Below are positions 7,896 to 16,286 of a DNA stretch of 23,931 bases, one piece after another. This DNA is from Armatimonadota bacterium. Lineage in GTDB: Bacteria; Armatimonadota; Zipacnadia; Zipacnadales; FEN-943. The position numbers and the translations under genes were made by a program. Positions within the stretch are counted from its first letter, which is position 1. Every line of letters begins with the position of its first letter. The notes beneath the pieces are model-generated. The model saw only the letters and a list, made by a program, of their open reading frames with translations. It searched no databases and was not told the origin of the DNA. Where the stretch lies: contig JANZZA010000052.1 in the NCBI GenBank assembly GCA_026419655.1, positions 1-23,931 of the forward strand, in the 5' to 3' direction.

Positions 7896-8855
7896 ATGGT
7901 GGCAATCGGGATAGCGATTGGGGTATTCGTCGTGGTGGCAGCCGTACTGCTCCTGGTGTTGATGAGCCGTGGGCGGGGCGGCACGGACCTGGTTGCGAGA
8001 TTGGGAGCTGCTGCCGCACCGCGTAGAGAGCCCAGCCGTCCAGCCCCGCGGCCCGCCGTCCGGACGGCGGATCGGCTGCCTCTGCTCACTGCGTTGCTGC
8101 AAAACCTTCCGTGGTGGGAAGAAGTTCAGTTGGAACTGCTGCGGGCTGGCATCCTTCTAAAGCCCTCCGAGCTTTTGGTGGGAATCTTTCTGTCGGCTAT
8201 TTTGGGCGCAGGTTTAGGTTACCTGCTGCTGCGCGGCGTGCTCGGCAGTCTCCTCTTTCTCCTTCTTGGTGCAGCCGTGCCCTGGATATGGGTGAAGGCC
8301 AAACAGGCCAAACGAAACCGCGACTTAATGAACCAACTACCGGATACCATAGACCTTGTCGCCACGGCTTTGCGCAGCGGCTTTTCCTTTCTTCGCGCCG
8401 TACAGTTGATAGCGAGCCAGATGCAGCCGCCCATTGCCGACGAGTTCCGACGGCTGGCTCAGGAAGTCCAGATGGGCATGTCCATGGACGACGCACTAGA
8501 CAACCTTGTGGAAAGAACACGGTGCTATGACCTGGAATTGCTTGTGGCGGCGGTGCAAATACACTTAACGGTGGGTGGCAATCTCTCGGAAATACTCGAC
8601 AACATATCGGGTACGATTCGCGAGAGGGTTAGACTTCAGGGCGAGATCGCGGCAGCCACTGCGGAGGGACGGATGTCGGCGGCCGTGCTTATAGCCATGC
8701 CCTTTGCTATCGCAATGATCATTAATGTGATTAATCCCGGCTATATCAGGCCGTTGTTCTCGACGCCAATGGGGCTTGGTATGACTTTAATGGCAGGTGT
8801 GCTGATGGGCATTGGCGCCATGGTGATTCGACGCATGGTCGAGATAGACGTCTAG
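7896..8855 (+). CDS. tadB: Tad inner-membrane platform protein TadB
   Basis: A 319-residue T2SSF-domain membrane protein, one of the two platform proteins that couple the motor ATPase to pilin insertion. Hydrophobic segments lie at about residues 2-23, 92-112, 114-132, 262-282 and 294-312. The cytoplasmic T2SSF domain sits between them, with LPDTIDLVATALRSGFSF and the later AVQIHLTVGGNLSEILDNIS. The N-terminal helix is followed by a Pro/Arg-rich linker (about 40-58). It begins 2 nt after the tadA stop, consistent with tight coupling. The next gene is its paralog tadC, as in canonical loci. Confidence 0.93.
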   Translation: MVAIGIAIGVFVVVAAVLLLVLMSRGRGGTDLVARLGAAAAPRREPSRPAPRPAVRTADRLPLLTALLQNLPWWEEVQLELLRAGILLKPSELLVGIFLSAILGAGLGYLLLRGVLGSLLFLLLGAAVPWIWVKAKQAKRNRDLMNQLPDTIDLVATALRSGFSFLRAVQLIASQMQPPIADEFRRLAQEVQMGMSMDDALDNLVERTRCYDLELLVAAVQIHLTVGGNLSEILDNISGTIRERVRLQGEIAAATAEGRMSAAVLIAMPFAIAMIINVINPGYIRPLFSTPMGLGMTLMAGVLMGIGAMVIRRMVEIDV

Positions 8856-8868
8856 GGGCTGGTAGGCA

Positions 8869-9810
8869 GTGGGAGCACTGCTACTGTTGGCAGTAATGAT
8901 TCTGGTAGGGTTGGCGATCGCCAGCCTGCTGGCGGGCATGCTGGGGCGCTCCCAGGCAACGGTTATTGAGGAGCGAGTAACGGCAGTGGCCCAGCGGCGC
9001 TCGCGCATTGGGGATGCAATCCGGCACGAGTTATCCATGCCCCTGCGCGAGCGGCTGCTGGCACCCTGGATGCGGCAGCTCGGCGGCGCTATTAGTGGCG
9101 GGTCGAAGATTGGTGCTTTTGAGCGCTTCCGGCGGCAGCTAGACCGAGCTGGTTATCCCTATGGGTTGACCACCGAGACATTTATGGGACTGCGCGGGCT
9201 CTCGGTCTTGATCTTTGGAGGCTTGGGGTTGTGGGGCGCGTTCATGTGGCATGCCCCCCTGGTCATGCGCGCGGCTGTCGGGCTGCTCGGCGTCACCGCT
9301 GGCGTGTTCTTGCCGCAGTACCTTCTCGATCAACATATTCGCAAGCGGCAACAGGCAATACGCAAGAGCTTGCCTGACATCATGGACTTGCTTGTCGTAT
9401 GCACCGAGGCGGGGGTCGGCCTGGACACAGCGCTGCAAGAGGTGATTCGGCGCCGCCAAGGGCCGTTGGTGTATGAGTTCGACCGCCTCCTTTCCGAAGT
9501 AAGGATGGGCAAAAGCCGGGCCCAGGCCTGGCAGGACCTGGCTGAGCGTACAGGCGTGGAAGAAGTGCGGATGCTGGTCACTTCTCTCTTGCAGGCCGAG
9601 CAGCTCGGCGTGAGCATTGCCAAGACGCTGCGTACCCAGGCGAATGCTCTGCGCAACCGGCGGAGCATGAAAGTACGAATAGCTGCGGCGGGAATGGCAG
9701 TGAAGATGCTTTTCCCGCTGGTGTTTTTCATCTTCCCGGCGGTCTTCACGGTCGTACTCGGGCCTGCGGTCGTATCCATCTCTGAGAACTTCCACCTGTT
9801 CGGCAGGTAA
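8869..9810 (+). CDS. tadC: Tad inner-membrane platform protein TadC
   Basis: A 313-residue T2SSF-domain membrane protein, partner of TadB. Hydrophobic segments lie at about residues 3-25, 107-124, 127-146 and 276-300. The T2SSF domain contains LPDIMDLLVVCTEAGVGLDT and LVTSLLQAEQLGVSIAKTL, the latter characteristic of TadC rather than TadB. The start is GTG, 13 nt after the tadB stop, with GGGGC/GGTAGG just before it. The gene is followed after 28 nt by a large histidine kinase gene on the same strand. Confidence 0.92.
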   Translation: MGALLLLAVMILVGLAIASLLAGMLGRSQATVIEERVTAVAQRRSRIGDAIRHELSMPLRERLLAPWMRQLGGAISGGSKIGAFERFRRQLDRAGYPYGLTTETFMGLRGLSVLIFGGLGLWGAFMWHAPLVMRAAVGLLGVTAGVFLPQYLLDQHIRKRQQAIRKSLPDIMDLLVVCTEAGVGLDTALQEVIRRRQGPLVYEFDRLLSEVRMGKSRAQAWQDLAERTGVEEVRMLVTSLLQAEQLGVSIAKTLRTQANALRNRRSMKVRIAAAGMAVKMLFPLVFFIFPAVFTVVLGPAVVSISENFHLFGR

Positions 9811-9838
9811 TCGAGCAGAGGGAAAGTTACTAGGGACT

Positions 9839-12800
9839 ATGCGGCCGCAGGAGAACGCGGGAAAAAACCTGTGGGTGCTGGTGCTCGCAGAACCTGGGTC
9901 GGAGCTGGCCCGCGCTATTGCCGGTGCTGCGACCCGAGCATCTGCAAGGGCCCATGTCCAAGTGCCAGAGAGCGGGCGAGAAGTTGAGCATCTGCTCCGA
10001 TCGGCGCGGTGGGACTTGGTGTTCTGGCACATCACCGGGCCGTTCCTCGAAGGTCTCCACGGACTTGATAACCTGCGCAAGAAACAACCCGATACCCATG
10101 TCGTCGTCGTGGCGTCGGAAGCCGACAAGACTCTGGCTCAGAGGGCACTGCGGGCAGGGGCGGATTGCTACCTTTTGACCGATAACAAGGTAACCCTCAC
10201 CCAGGGTGTAGAAGCGACCGTCAGGCAGGTGGCTGGTTCTTTCGCAACCTTGTCCGTCGGGCGCACAAGTACAACAACTCGTGCGGAAATCATTGCTAAC
10301 CTCACTCAGGATGCGGTGTTTGTTGCCAGCCCCGCCGGGATAGTCATCCGTGCCAACAGACGGGCCCAAGAACTCACGGGCCGTCCCCTGGCAAGGCTTT
10401 TGGGAACACCTCTCGCGCGCCTTTTCCACCCTCGAGAAGCGGTCGAGGGAGCCCTGGCAGCGGCAACGACGGGGCCAACGGACGAGGACGCCTTGAGCGA
10501 ACACGGGGACGTTGGCAGAGCGCGTCACCCGGGCCCGCTCTTTGACGGCGAGGCGTTCCTGGTGCAAGAGGGTGGCAGCTTCATACTGGTGCGTTTAGTG
10601 CTGGGAGCTGTGGAAGGCGGCCCTGAAGACCTGGAAGAAATCATCGCAGTAGCCACGCCGCAGACCTCTCCGCTTGGTCTATCAGAAGAGATGCAGCAAG
10701 CGCAAGCCTTGGCGGATGTTGTCGCCAGGACAATCTCAGAGGCCATCGCGCTCGTGGACGGCAGCGGTGTAGTTGTCATGGCAAACCCTGCGATGGCGCG
10801 CCTGTTGGGCCTCACTGAGCCACTCGACTGTGTGGGCTTGCGGGTTGATAGGCTTGCCAGAGGCACCGAGTTGCAGGAGGCGCTCACCAAGACTTTGCGC
10901 GAAGGGCGGCCAACGGCAATACACGCTGTCATACCAGCGCACGGGCCGAGTCCTACGCCGCTACGGGGTCGCATAGTACCAGTGGCGGATGACCAGATTC
11001 TTTCCGGGAGAGCCTTGCTGGTGCTTGAGCCGCCGGGTGCAGAACTTCGAAGAGAACTGATGCTGCCGAGAGCGCCTGCCATCCGGGAAGCAGTTGAGAC
11101 TGCGGTTCGCGAGGCGGCCGGAGAACTGCAGGCAGCACTTCAGAGTTTGGTCCAGGCGGCGGCGGAAGCACTTCCCGGCGCTGCGGTAGGCCTGATTGCT
11201 CTAGGCTCTGGCCAACCAGTGGCGGTGTGGCATGGTTTTTCGGCGTCTCTGGGACAGGCGCTCGCCAGTTTAGTTCTGTCCCGTCTGCAGGCGCGGGAGT
11301 GTGCAGCCGGCATGTCCCTGGTCTTGGTGCCCGACCTGACTTGTGGCGCGCTTCGGGACCAGGACGCGGAGTGGGTGGCCGCCCTTGCCGCAGAGGGGTG
11401 GAAATGCGCCGCGCTGGTGCCGCTGACTTTTGCCGGCGAGTTGCTTGGGCTGCTTGTGGTGGCATCGGACAGGCCGCAGCCTCCGACGCTCAGCGAGGAA
11501 CTACTGGAACAGTTTGATTGGTACTTCTCTATGGCGTTGGCGCTACTGGCGCCGCGGCAGGCGGTTGAGGGCGAAAGGCGTTGGCTGGAGAGGCTGGCCA
11601 GTTTCGGCAATGAGCTGGGATTGGTGCCAGGAGTTCAGCAGCTTGTGGCCTCCTCTGTGACGGATGTCGTGCGGATTTTCGAGGCAGATTGGGGCGCCAT
11701 ATACCTTGTCGAGCCAGGCGGAGGGAGACTTGAGCTGGCAGCACGCACGCAGGGCGACGACGTGAAGGATAGCGGGGGGACATTGTCCGCTCAAAGCGTT
11801 CAGGTGGCAACGGAGGCCCTGCGACGCGATCGCGCAGTGGTTCGCATTGTCACAACCGACGGCCGCGCTGCGACAGTGGCGGGTGTGCGGCTCGCTGACA
11901 ACGGAGACGCCTCCGGAGCCTTAGTAGTTGGTTGGAACGTTCCCACGGTTTTGGACGAGTTAGCCTTGCGCACTCTTGAGCTGGTTGCGCGGCGTGTGGG
12001 CGTTGCTCTTCGTCATGCACGAGTGCGCGAAGAGGAAGCCTCTCGCGCTTCGCAGATGAGAGCTGCGGCGGAAGAAGCCATGGAAGTGGAAGCACGAGTA
12101 AGGTCGCTGCTCTGGGCGGCTTCGGCTGCTGCTGAACTGACCGACCTGAACCGAGTCTTGTGGACTCTCATTGACGCTTCCCTGCGGGCTGTCAACGTGG
12201 AGGAAATCCGCATTTACTTGGCTGATTACGAGGCAGGCGCGTTGCGAGGCGCCATTGTTGGCCGCAGCCCAGACATCATCGAGCCACTCGACCATATCGT
12301 GCCATTGCAGCGGTCGGCTTCCGCACGCGCCGACGCTGCCCTGTCGGAAGCCGCCTACCTTATTAGTGCGGTTGAGGAGAACGGGAAGGATTACGAGGCG
12401 GCTCTGATACCATTGCGCACGCGGGCAGCCCTAGTGGGACTGCTTGAGGCCGGTAATCCTCAGAGCGGACGCCCTGTGCTGTCACGGGACCTTCGTCTTC
12501 TGCGGATGCTGGCGGGCTTGGCAGCAGTTGCCATAGACCGTGCGCGCATGGACGCCATGCGGGAGGCTATGGAGCGCTCGGTATCACACGAATTGCGGAC
12601 GCCTCTGTCTTCAATTCGTGCCTATACTGAGCTCCTGCTGGATGAGGGAGCCGGGCCGGTCAATGAGGAGCAACGGCTTTTCTTGCAGCGCGTCGCGATG
12701 GCTTGTGATTACCTGCAGACGCTCGTGGAAGACCTGTTGGACCTCTCCCGGCTGCGGGCCGGCGAGATGCAGGTGCGTAATGAGCTTATAGACCTGGAGG

Positions 12801-13345
12801 CAGTGCTGGGCGAAGTCGTAGAGCGTCTTAGCCAGCGCATAGAGGAAACAGGGGCAACGGTCACGGTGAGTGTTGCCCCTGAGGTTTGCAACATCGTCAC
12901 TGACCCGACGCGGCTGTGCCAGATAGTAACGAACCTCGTTGACAACGCTATTAAGTTCTCCCCGCCATCCTCCCAGGTAGTGGTGCGGGCAATTCTGGAC
13001 GGTTCGGATGTGGCCATCGCTGTGGCGGACAACGGGCCCGGAATACCGGAATCGGAACGAGAGGCTATCTTTCGGGAGTTCTATCGGGGCAAGAGTGGAG
13101 CGGTACAATCCCGGCCCGGAGCTGGGCTTGGACTGGCCATTGCGCGACGAGTTGCCCGGCTCCTGGGGGGAGAGTTGACCGTCGAAAGCGAAGTGGGAGC
13201 CGGAAGCACATTCTGGTTGCGCTTCCCGTACAGGTATCCCGACCTTACCGGGGAAAAGTACGGCGGCGGTACAGAAAGGGAGGAGGAGGAGGGTGCTGAG
13301 CGGCCGGAACATCCTCATCGTAGACGACGACCGAGTGCTGGCTGA
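9839..13345 (+). CDS. Large cytoplasmic multi-sensor histidine kinase
   Basis: A 1168-residue sensor histidine kinase without a membrane segment. Domains in order: receiver-like fold (about 10-132) with His64 where the phospho-Asp should be (WDLVFWHITGP) and no acidic pair; PAS (about 148-255); PAS (about 292-398); three GAF-like domains (about 415-575, 583-730, 748-902); HisKA with SVSHELRTPLSS (H917); and HATPase_c with N box TNLVDNAIKFSP, G1 VADNGPGIPES and G2 GAGLGLAIARR. Kinase motifs are intact. The gene starts 28 nt after tadC, and its final 53 nt overlap the response regulator gene, so the two form a cognate pair in the Tad transcript. The acidic-then-basic tail after residue 1133 is a by-product of that overlap or a real extension. 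Input signals are unknown. Confidence 0.93.
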   Translation: MRPQENAGKNLWVLVLAEPGSELARAIAGAATRASARAHVQVPESGREVEHLLRSARWDLVFWHITGPFLEGLHGLDNLRKKQPDTHVVVVASEADKTLAQRALRAGADCYLLTDNKVTLTQGVEATVRQVAGSFATLSVGRTSTTTRAEIIANLTQDAVFVASPAGIVIRANRRAQELTGRPLARLLGTPLARLFHPREAVEGALAAATTGPTDEDALSEHGDVGRARHPGPLFDGEAFLVQEGGSFILVRLVLGAVEGGPEDLEEIIAVATPQTSPLGLSEEMQQAQALADVVARTISEAIALVDGSGVVVMANPAMARLLGLTEPLDCVGLRVDRLARGTELQEALTKTLREGRPTAIHAVIPAHGPSPTPLRGRIVPVADDQILSGRALLVLEPPGAELRRELMLPRAPAIREAVETAVREAAGELQAALQSLVQAAAEALPGAAVGLIALGSGQPVAVWHGFSASLGQALASLVLSRLQARECAAGMSLVLVPDLTCGALRDQDAEWVAALAAEGWKCAALVPLTFAGELLGLLVVASDRPQPPTLSEELLEQFDWYFSMALALLAPRQAVEGERRWLERLASFGNELGLVPGVQQLVASSVTDVVRIFEADWGAIYLVEPGGGRLELAARTQGDDVKDSGGTLSAQSVQVATEALRRDRAVVRIVTTDGRAATVAGVRLADNGDASGALVVGWNVPTVLDELALRTLELVARRVGVALRHARVREEEASRASQMRAAAEEAMEVEARVRSLLWAASAAAELTDLNRVLWTLIDASLRAVNVEEIRIYLADYEAGALRGAIVGRSPDIIEPLDHIVPLQRSASARADAALSEAAYLISAVEENGKDYEAALIPLRTRAALVGLLEAGNPQSGRPVLSRDLRLLRMLAGLAAVAIDRARMDAMREAMERSVSHELRTPLSSIRAYTELLLDEGAGPVNEEQRLFLQRVAMACDYLQTLVEDLLDLSRLRAGEMQVRNELIDLEAVLGEVVERLSQRIEETGATVTVSVAPEVCNIVTDPTRLCQIVTNLVDNAIKFSPPSSQVVVRAILDGSDVAIAVADNGPGIPESEREAIFREFYRGKSGAVQSRPGAGLGLAIARRVARLLGGELTVESEVGAGSTFWLRFPYRYPDLTGEKYGGGTEREEEEGAERPEHPHRRRRPSAG

Positions 13346-13976
13346 GGGAGTCGCAAAGGCTCTGAGCAACAATGGGTTCCAGACTGCTCTGGTAGCGAGC
13401 GGGGAAGCAGGGCTGCGTCACCTGGCTTCAAACCGCGTAGACCTGGTGATTCTGGACCTTTCCTTGCCCGACATGGATGGGGTGGAGGTGTGCCGGCAAA
13501 TCCGCCGCGAGAGTGACGTGCCTATCATAATGTTGACGGCTCGCACCGACGAGACCGACCGCATCGTCGGGCTGGAGCTTGGCGCCGATGACTATGTTTG
13601 CAAACCTTTCAGCTTGCGCGAGCTTGTAGCCCGCGTGAAGGCGGTCTTGAGGCGCTCTCCTGCACGGCCGCCAGCCAGTAGTCGTGCCTTGCGAACGGGA
13701 GACATTGAGGTGGACATAGATGGCATGACGGTCACCAAGGGTGGGCAGATAGTTGACGTCACACCCACTGAGATGCGCATCTTGAGGACCCTCATGGAAT
13801 CACGGGGGCGCTTAGTGAAACGCCAAGAGCTAGAGCAAGCAGTTTGGGGAGAGCCAGCCAGCGATCCCCACGTCATTGAGGTCCACGTGTCCAACCTGCG
13901 GCGCAAACTTGAGGATGATCCCCGAAGACCCCAGCACCTGCTCACCGTTCGCGGCCTGGGCTACAGATGGGTATGA
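13293..13976 (+). CDS. OmpR/PhoB-family response regulator
   Basis: A 227-residue DNA-binding response regulator. The receiver (about 6-118) is intact: acidic triad DDD (11-13), phospho-acceptor D55 in LVILDLSLPDMDG, T82 and K104 in DDYVCKP. The C-terminal winged helix (about 130-227) has the OmpR-type TPTEMRILRTLMESRG, VIEVHVSNLRRKLEDD and the closing VRGLGYRWV. The GTG start at 13293 lies inside the kinase gene and is preceded by an extended AAAGGGAGGAGGAGG (from 13276), so a strong ribosome site is embedded in the kinase C-terminal codons. It is the last gene of the Tad cluster and the likely target of the kinase. Its regulon, perhaps the pilus genes themselves, is inferred only. Confidence 0.95.
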   Translation: MLSGRNILIVDDDRVLAEGVAKALSNNGFQTALVASGEAGLRHLASNRVDLVILDLSLPDMDGVEVCRQIRRESDVPIIMLTARTDETDRIVGLELGADDYVCKPFSLRELVARVKAVLRRSPARPPASSRALRTGDIEVDIDGMTVTKGGQIVDVTPTEMRILRTLMESRGRLVKRQELEQAVWGEPASDPHVIEVHVSNLRRKLEDDPRRPQHLLTVRGLGYRWV

Positions 13977-14246
13977 TGGTCCCGCGTGATTCCTTTGGAA
14001 AGTGTTGCCAAGGTTGCTTTCCGGGCATCCAGATGCGGTTACAGGTGAAAGGTCGGGCGCCAAGGGTTGTACACTTTCTGCGCTCTGGATAAGCCCACAC
14101 CAGCTTTCGCAAGAGCCTCCTTTGAAGAACCGATTCTGTACGCTCTTCACTTGTGGTGTGCACCGACGCGGCGATCGGTCCCAAGTTGCTGCAGAGGACG
14201 GCTTCGCTGGCCTCATGCCAAGAGGCCCCCTTGAGGGATGCTCCCC

Positions 14247-14366
14247 ATGGCTGAGAGCAAAGGAATACGAGCAGCATTACAGGCGGCCGTCAAAGAAGTC
14301 TCAGTGCCCTCCTCCAAAAGCGGGGAGCGTACCTTGCGACGGCTGCACTACGGTCGCGCACCGTAA
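14247..14366 (+). CDS. Possible small protein, 39 residues
   Basis: An ATG at 14247 is preceded by GAGGGA (14233-14238) with 8 nt spacing and opens a 39-codon frame ending TAA. The product starts MAESKGIRAALQAAVKEV, could form an amphipathic helix, and ends in a basic stretch (RTLRRLHYGRAP). It resembles no family I recognise. Support is only the ribosome site and the helix-like composition. It may be a chance frame or the start of a decayed gene. Confidence 0.2.
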   Translation: MAESKGIRAALQAAVKEVSVPSSKSGERTLRRLHYGRAP

Positions 14367-14492
14367 AGGGCAAGGCTTTTTCGGGGAACCACCTACAGCT
14401 AAATCTCGCCAATTGCTGCACGGGTTGTAGCGGCTGGCTTGCAGTTTGCGCTTACGGTTATCGTATTCGAGGCATGCATCGCTATCGCCGTT

Positions 14493-14507
14493 CAGCGCTG
14501 AGCGCTG
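14493..14507. promoter_or_regulatory. 15-nt palindrome upstream of the phosphorylase gene, possible operator
   Basis: CAGCGCT-G-AGCGCTG is a perfect inverted repeat with a one-base centre, 70 nt upstream of the purine nucleoside phosphorylase start. Its size and position suit a binding site for a dimeric regulator. It is the only such repeat noticed in this intergenic stretch. No copy was noticed elsewhere in the window, and the function is inferred. Confidence 0.3.
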
Positions 14508-14577
14508 TCACGCAGTTGTGGGGCCGTAGCGTCCGTTATCGTGGGTATCAAGGGTCGGACTGTGGGAGGGAACTGTA

Positions 14578-15336
14578 ATGCTCGGCATTGTCGCAAGTAG
14601 TGCGCTTCCCGACCTGGCACACAGGCTTGATCTGAAACCGACTGTGGAGCAGACGCCCTTTGGGGCGGCTACAATTTATTTCGGCTCGGTCGGGGGACGG
14701 GACATAGCTTGCCTGCTGCGGCACGGCGTCCCCTCTTTGCCGCCTCATTCCATCAATTACCGGGCCAACATCGCGGCTCTCGCACAGGTGGGTTGTGAGA
14801 GCGTTGTTGCCACCGCTGCGGTTGGGTCTCTCAACCCTGCGCGGCGTCCTCCAGCCTTGTGCCTCCCGATCCAGATTCTTGACTTCACCTGGGGGCGGCC
14901 GTCCACTTTTTTCGACGAGGAGATGCATTGCGTGGACTTTACGATGCCTTTTTGTGAGCGGCTACGCAGCCTGCTTCGGGAAGCGACCAGGGCGGTCGGC
15001 GAGGTTGTGGTGGATGACGTAGTTTACGCTTGTATGCAGGGGCCTAGATTTGAGACTGCCGCCGAAATCAACATGCTGCGTACTCTCGGGGCCGACGTGG
15101 TTGGAATGACCCTAATGCCTGAGGCAGCGCTCGCCCGTGAGAAGGGTATTTGCTATGCGTCTCTATGCGTCGTAACCAATCTCGCCGCCGGCCTTGAGGG
15201 GCACCATCCAACCAGCGAAGAAGTCGGCGAAATGATGGCGGCCCGTAAGGAAGTCATCGTAAACATCCTCACCGAAATTGTGCAGTCCTACGCCGATGAC
15301 CCCGATTGTCCGTGCCACCGGGCAGAGCCACGGTAG
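14578..15336 (+). CDS. Purine nucleoside phosphorylase, MTAP/PNP family
   Basis: A 252-residue trimeric-type purine nucleoside phosphorylase, which splits a purine nucleoside with phosphate into base and pentose 1-phosphate in purine salvage. Motifs: RHG and HSINYRANIAAL (about 48-68), ATAAVGSL (78-85), the GPRFET loop (155-160), and MTLMPEAALAREKGICYASL (177-196). In base-recognising position, TNLAAG carries Asn (N201) where adenine-using MTA phosphorylases have Asp. By analogy with human PNP and bacterial methylthioinosine phosphorylase, this favours 6-oxopurines (inosine, guanosine or methylthioinosine). GGGAGGG (14564-14570) precedes the ATG by 7 nt. It is a single gene, convergent with the mgtC-like gene. 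The C-terminus has two nearby Cys (CPC). Confidence 0.88.
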   Translation: MLGIVASSALPDLAHRLDLKPTVEQTPFGAATIYFGSVGGRDIACLLRHGVPSLPPHSINYRANIAALAQVGCESVVATAAVGSLNPARRPPALCLPIQILDFTWGRPSTFFDEEMHCVDFTMPFCERLRSLLREATRAVGEVVVDDVVYACMQGPRFETAAEINMLRTLGADVVGMTLMPEAALAREKGICYASLCVVTNLAAGLEGHHPTSEEVGEMMAARKEVIVNILTEIVQSYADDPDCPCHRAEPR

Positions 15337-15529
15337 ATTTGTGCCTGACACGAGCAGGTGCGGGGCCGAAAGGCCAGCATTTGATGAAGCCAGGCCCCAC
15401 TGACTGGTACGGCCGCGGTCAACGGCAGCTGACTCCTGCATACGGGCGGCAGCCACAGTCGGCGGCCGCACGTGCGAGGCGATTGGTGGCGTTTCCAGAG
15501 CTATCTTGGTCTGCGGTTCTGCCGGGTAG

Positions 15530-16213
15530 CTATTCGATTTCTTCTGCTTCGACGTCCAGTACTCCCTGCACCCCTCTCACCGCCGACAGGATTTGTTCCA
15601 AGGTGATGTGGGGCGGCAAACTGAAGGAGAGCGCGACCCGGTCTGTCTGGCCTCGCACACCAGGATGAAAGTCCAGATTGTGGACGATGGCGCCAAGGGA
15701 ATGGAGATGTTCTACCAGCCCAGGGAGACCTACCACGTCGCCTTGGAAACGTACCTGCATCGCTACGGCTCGGCCGGAGGGGCGGAGGCGATGAGCAATG
15801 GGTCTGACGACAGCCAGGGTGAAGAAGGATACCGCGGCAGCTATGATGGCAACCGGATACCACGCGAGGCCACAGGCCATGCCGATGGCCGCGGCGACCC
15901 AAATGCTGGCGGCTGTAGTTAGGCCCTGGACGAAGCTTCCGTGGCGCATGATGGTGCCGGCACCAAGGAAGCCTATTCCGGTCACGATGCCAGCAGCCAC
16001 GCGGCCGGGATCGGCCGGTCCCTGCCCGAGGCCTACCGAGAGCATGGTGAACAACGCCGAGCCCAGACAAACCAGTCCGTGCGTCCGCACTCCGGCGGGC
16101 CGACCGTGCAGCTCTCGCTCCAGCCCCACTACCGCACCGAGGATGAGAGCCACCATTAACCGGATTGTCGCATCGCCCACGGGTAGGGCCACGAAGGCGT
16201 CATTTGTTCCCAT
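15530..16213 (-). CDS. MgtC/SapB-family membrane protein
   Basis: A 227-residue inner-membrane protein of the MgtC/SapB family. Family signatures are GAVVGLERELHGRPAGVRTH and VAAGIVTGIGFLGAGTIMRHG, within a four-to-five-helix N-terminal half. The soluble C-terminal third resembles an ACT-like domain, as in longer MgtC proteins. The family is linked to growth at low magnesium and to modulating F1Fo ATPase in pathogens, but most environmental members have no known role. The ATG at 16213 is chosen because AAGGAG (complement of 16222-16227) is 8 nt upstream; an ATG two codons earlier is the alternative. The frame is open to 16306, but that extension lacks a ribosome site. It lies 73 nt downstream of the DUF6785-like gene on the same strand. 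Confidence 0.9.
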   Translation of the reverse strand: MGTNDAFVALPVGDATIRLMVALILGAVVGLERELHGRPAGVRTHGLVCLGSALFTMLSVGLGQGPADPGRVAAGIVTGIGFLGAGTIMRHGSFVQGLTTAASIWVAAAIGMACGLAWYPVAIIAAAVSFFTLAVVRPIAHRLRPSGRAVAMQVRFQGDVVGLPGLVEHLHSLGAIVHNLDFHPGVRGQTDRVALSFSLPPHITLEQILSAVRGVQGVLDVEAEEIE

Positions 16214-16286
16214 TCCCATCACTCCTTGCCCTACGAGTGCACGTGGCCGTGACGCTGTCCCTGTTACTCTACAGGATGGCCGTTGT

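Larger units (their letters stand above)
13977..14577. other. 600-nt stretch without a convincing gene
   Basis: No long frame here has a recognisable product or coherent codon use. A frame open from 14002 to 14430 (+) has Cys/Pro/Arg-rich content typical of chance translation. Visible structures are a 6-bp hairpin GGCCTC-ATGCCAA-GAGGCC (14209-14227, not followed by T), a small ORF with a ribosome site at 14247-14366, and a 15-nt palindrome at 14493-14507 just upstream of the phosphorylase gene. The stretch may hold the 3' end of the Tad transcript, a small RNA or a decayed gene. None of these can be shown from sequence alone. Confidence 0.5.

Noticed and set aside
9139..10128. Long - strand open frame (329 codons) opposite tadC and the kinase start
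   Set aside because: It lies antisense to two well-supported genes, has low-complexity His/Arg/Ser-rich content and no family resemblance. High GC content makes such frames common.
12611..13372. - strand open frame (253 codons) opposite the kinase HisKA/HATPase region
   Set aside because: The + strand carries intact kinase motifs throughout, and the antisense product shows no recognisable domain.
14002..14430. + strand open frame (142 codons) in the 600-nt gap
   Set aside because: No ribosome site precedes its ATG, its Cys, Pro and Arg-rich product looks like chance translation, and no family is recognised.
15362..15398. GGGGCC ... GGCCCC inverted repeat between the phosphorylase and mgtC-like genes as a bidirectional terminator
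   Set aside because: The arms compete with an internal GGCC-GAAA-GGCC hairpin and no T tract follows on either strand. It was not strong enough to list as a terminator.
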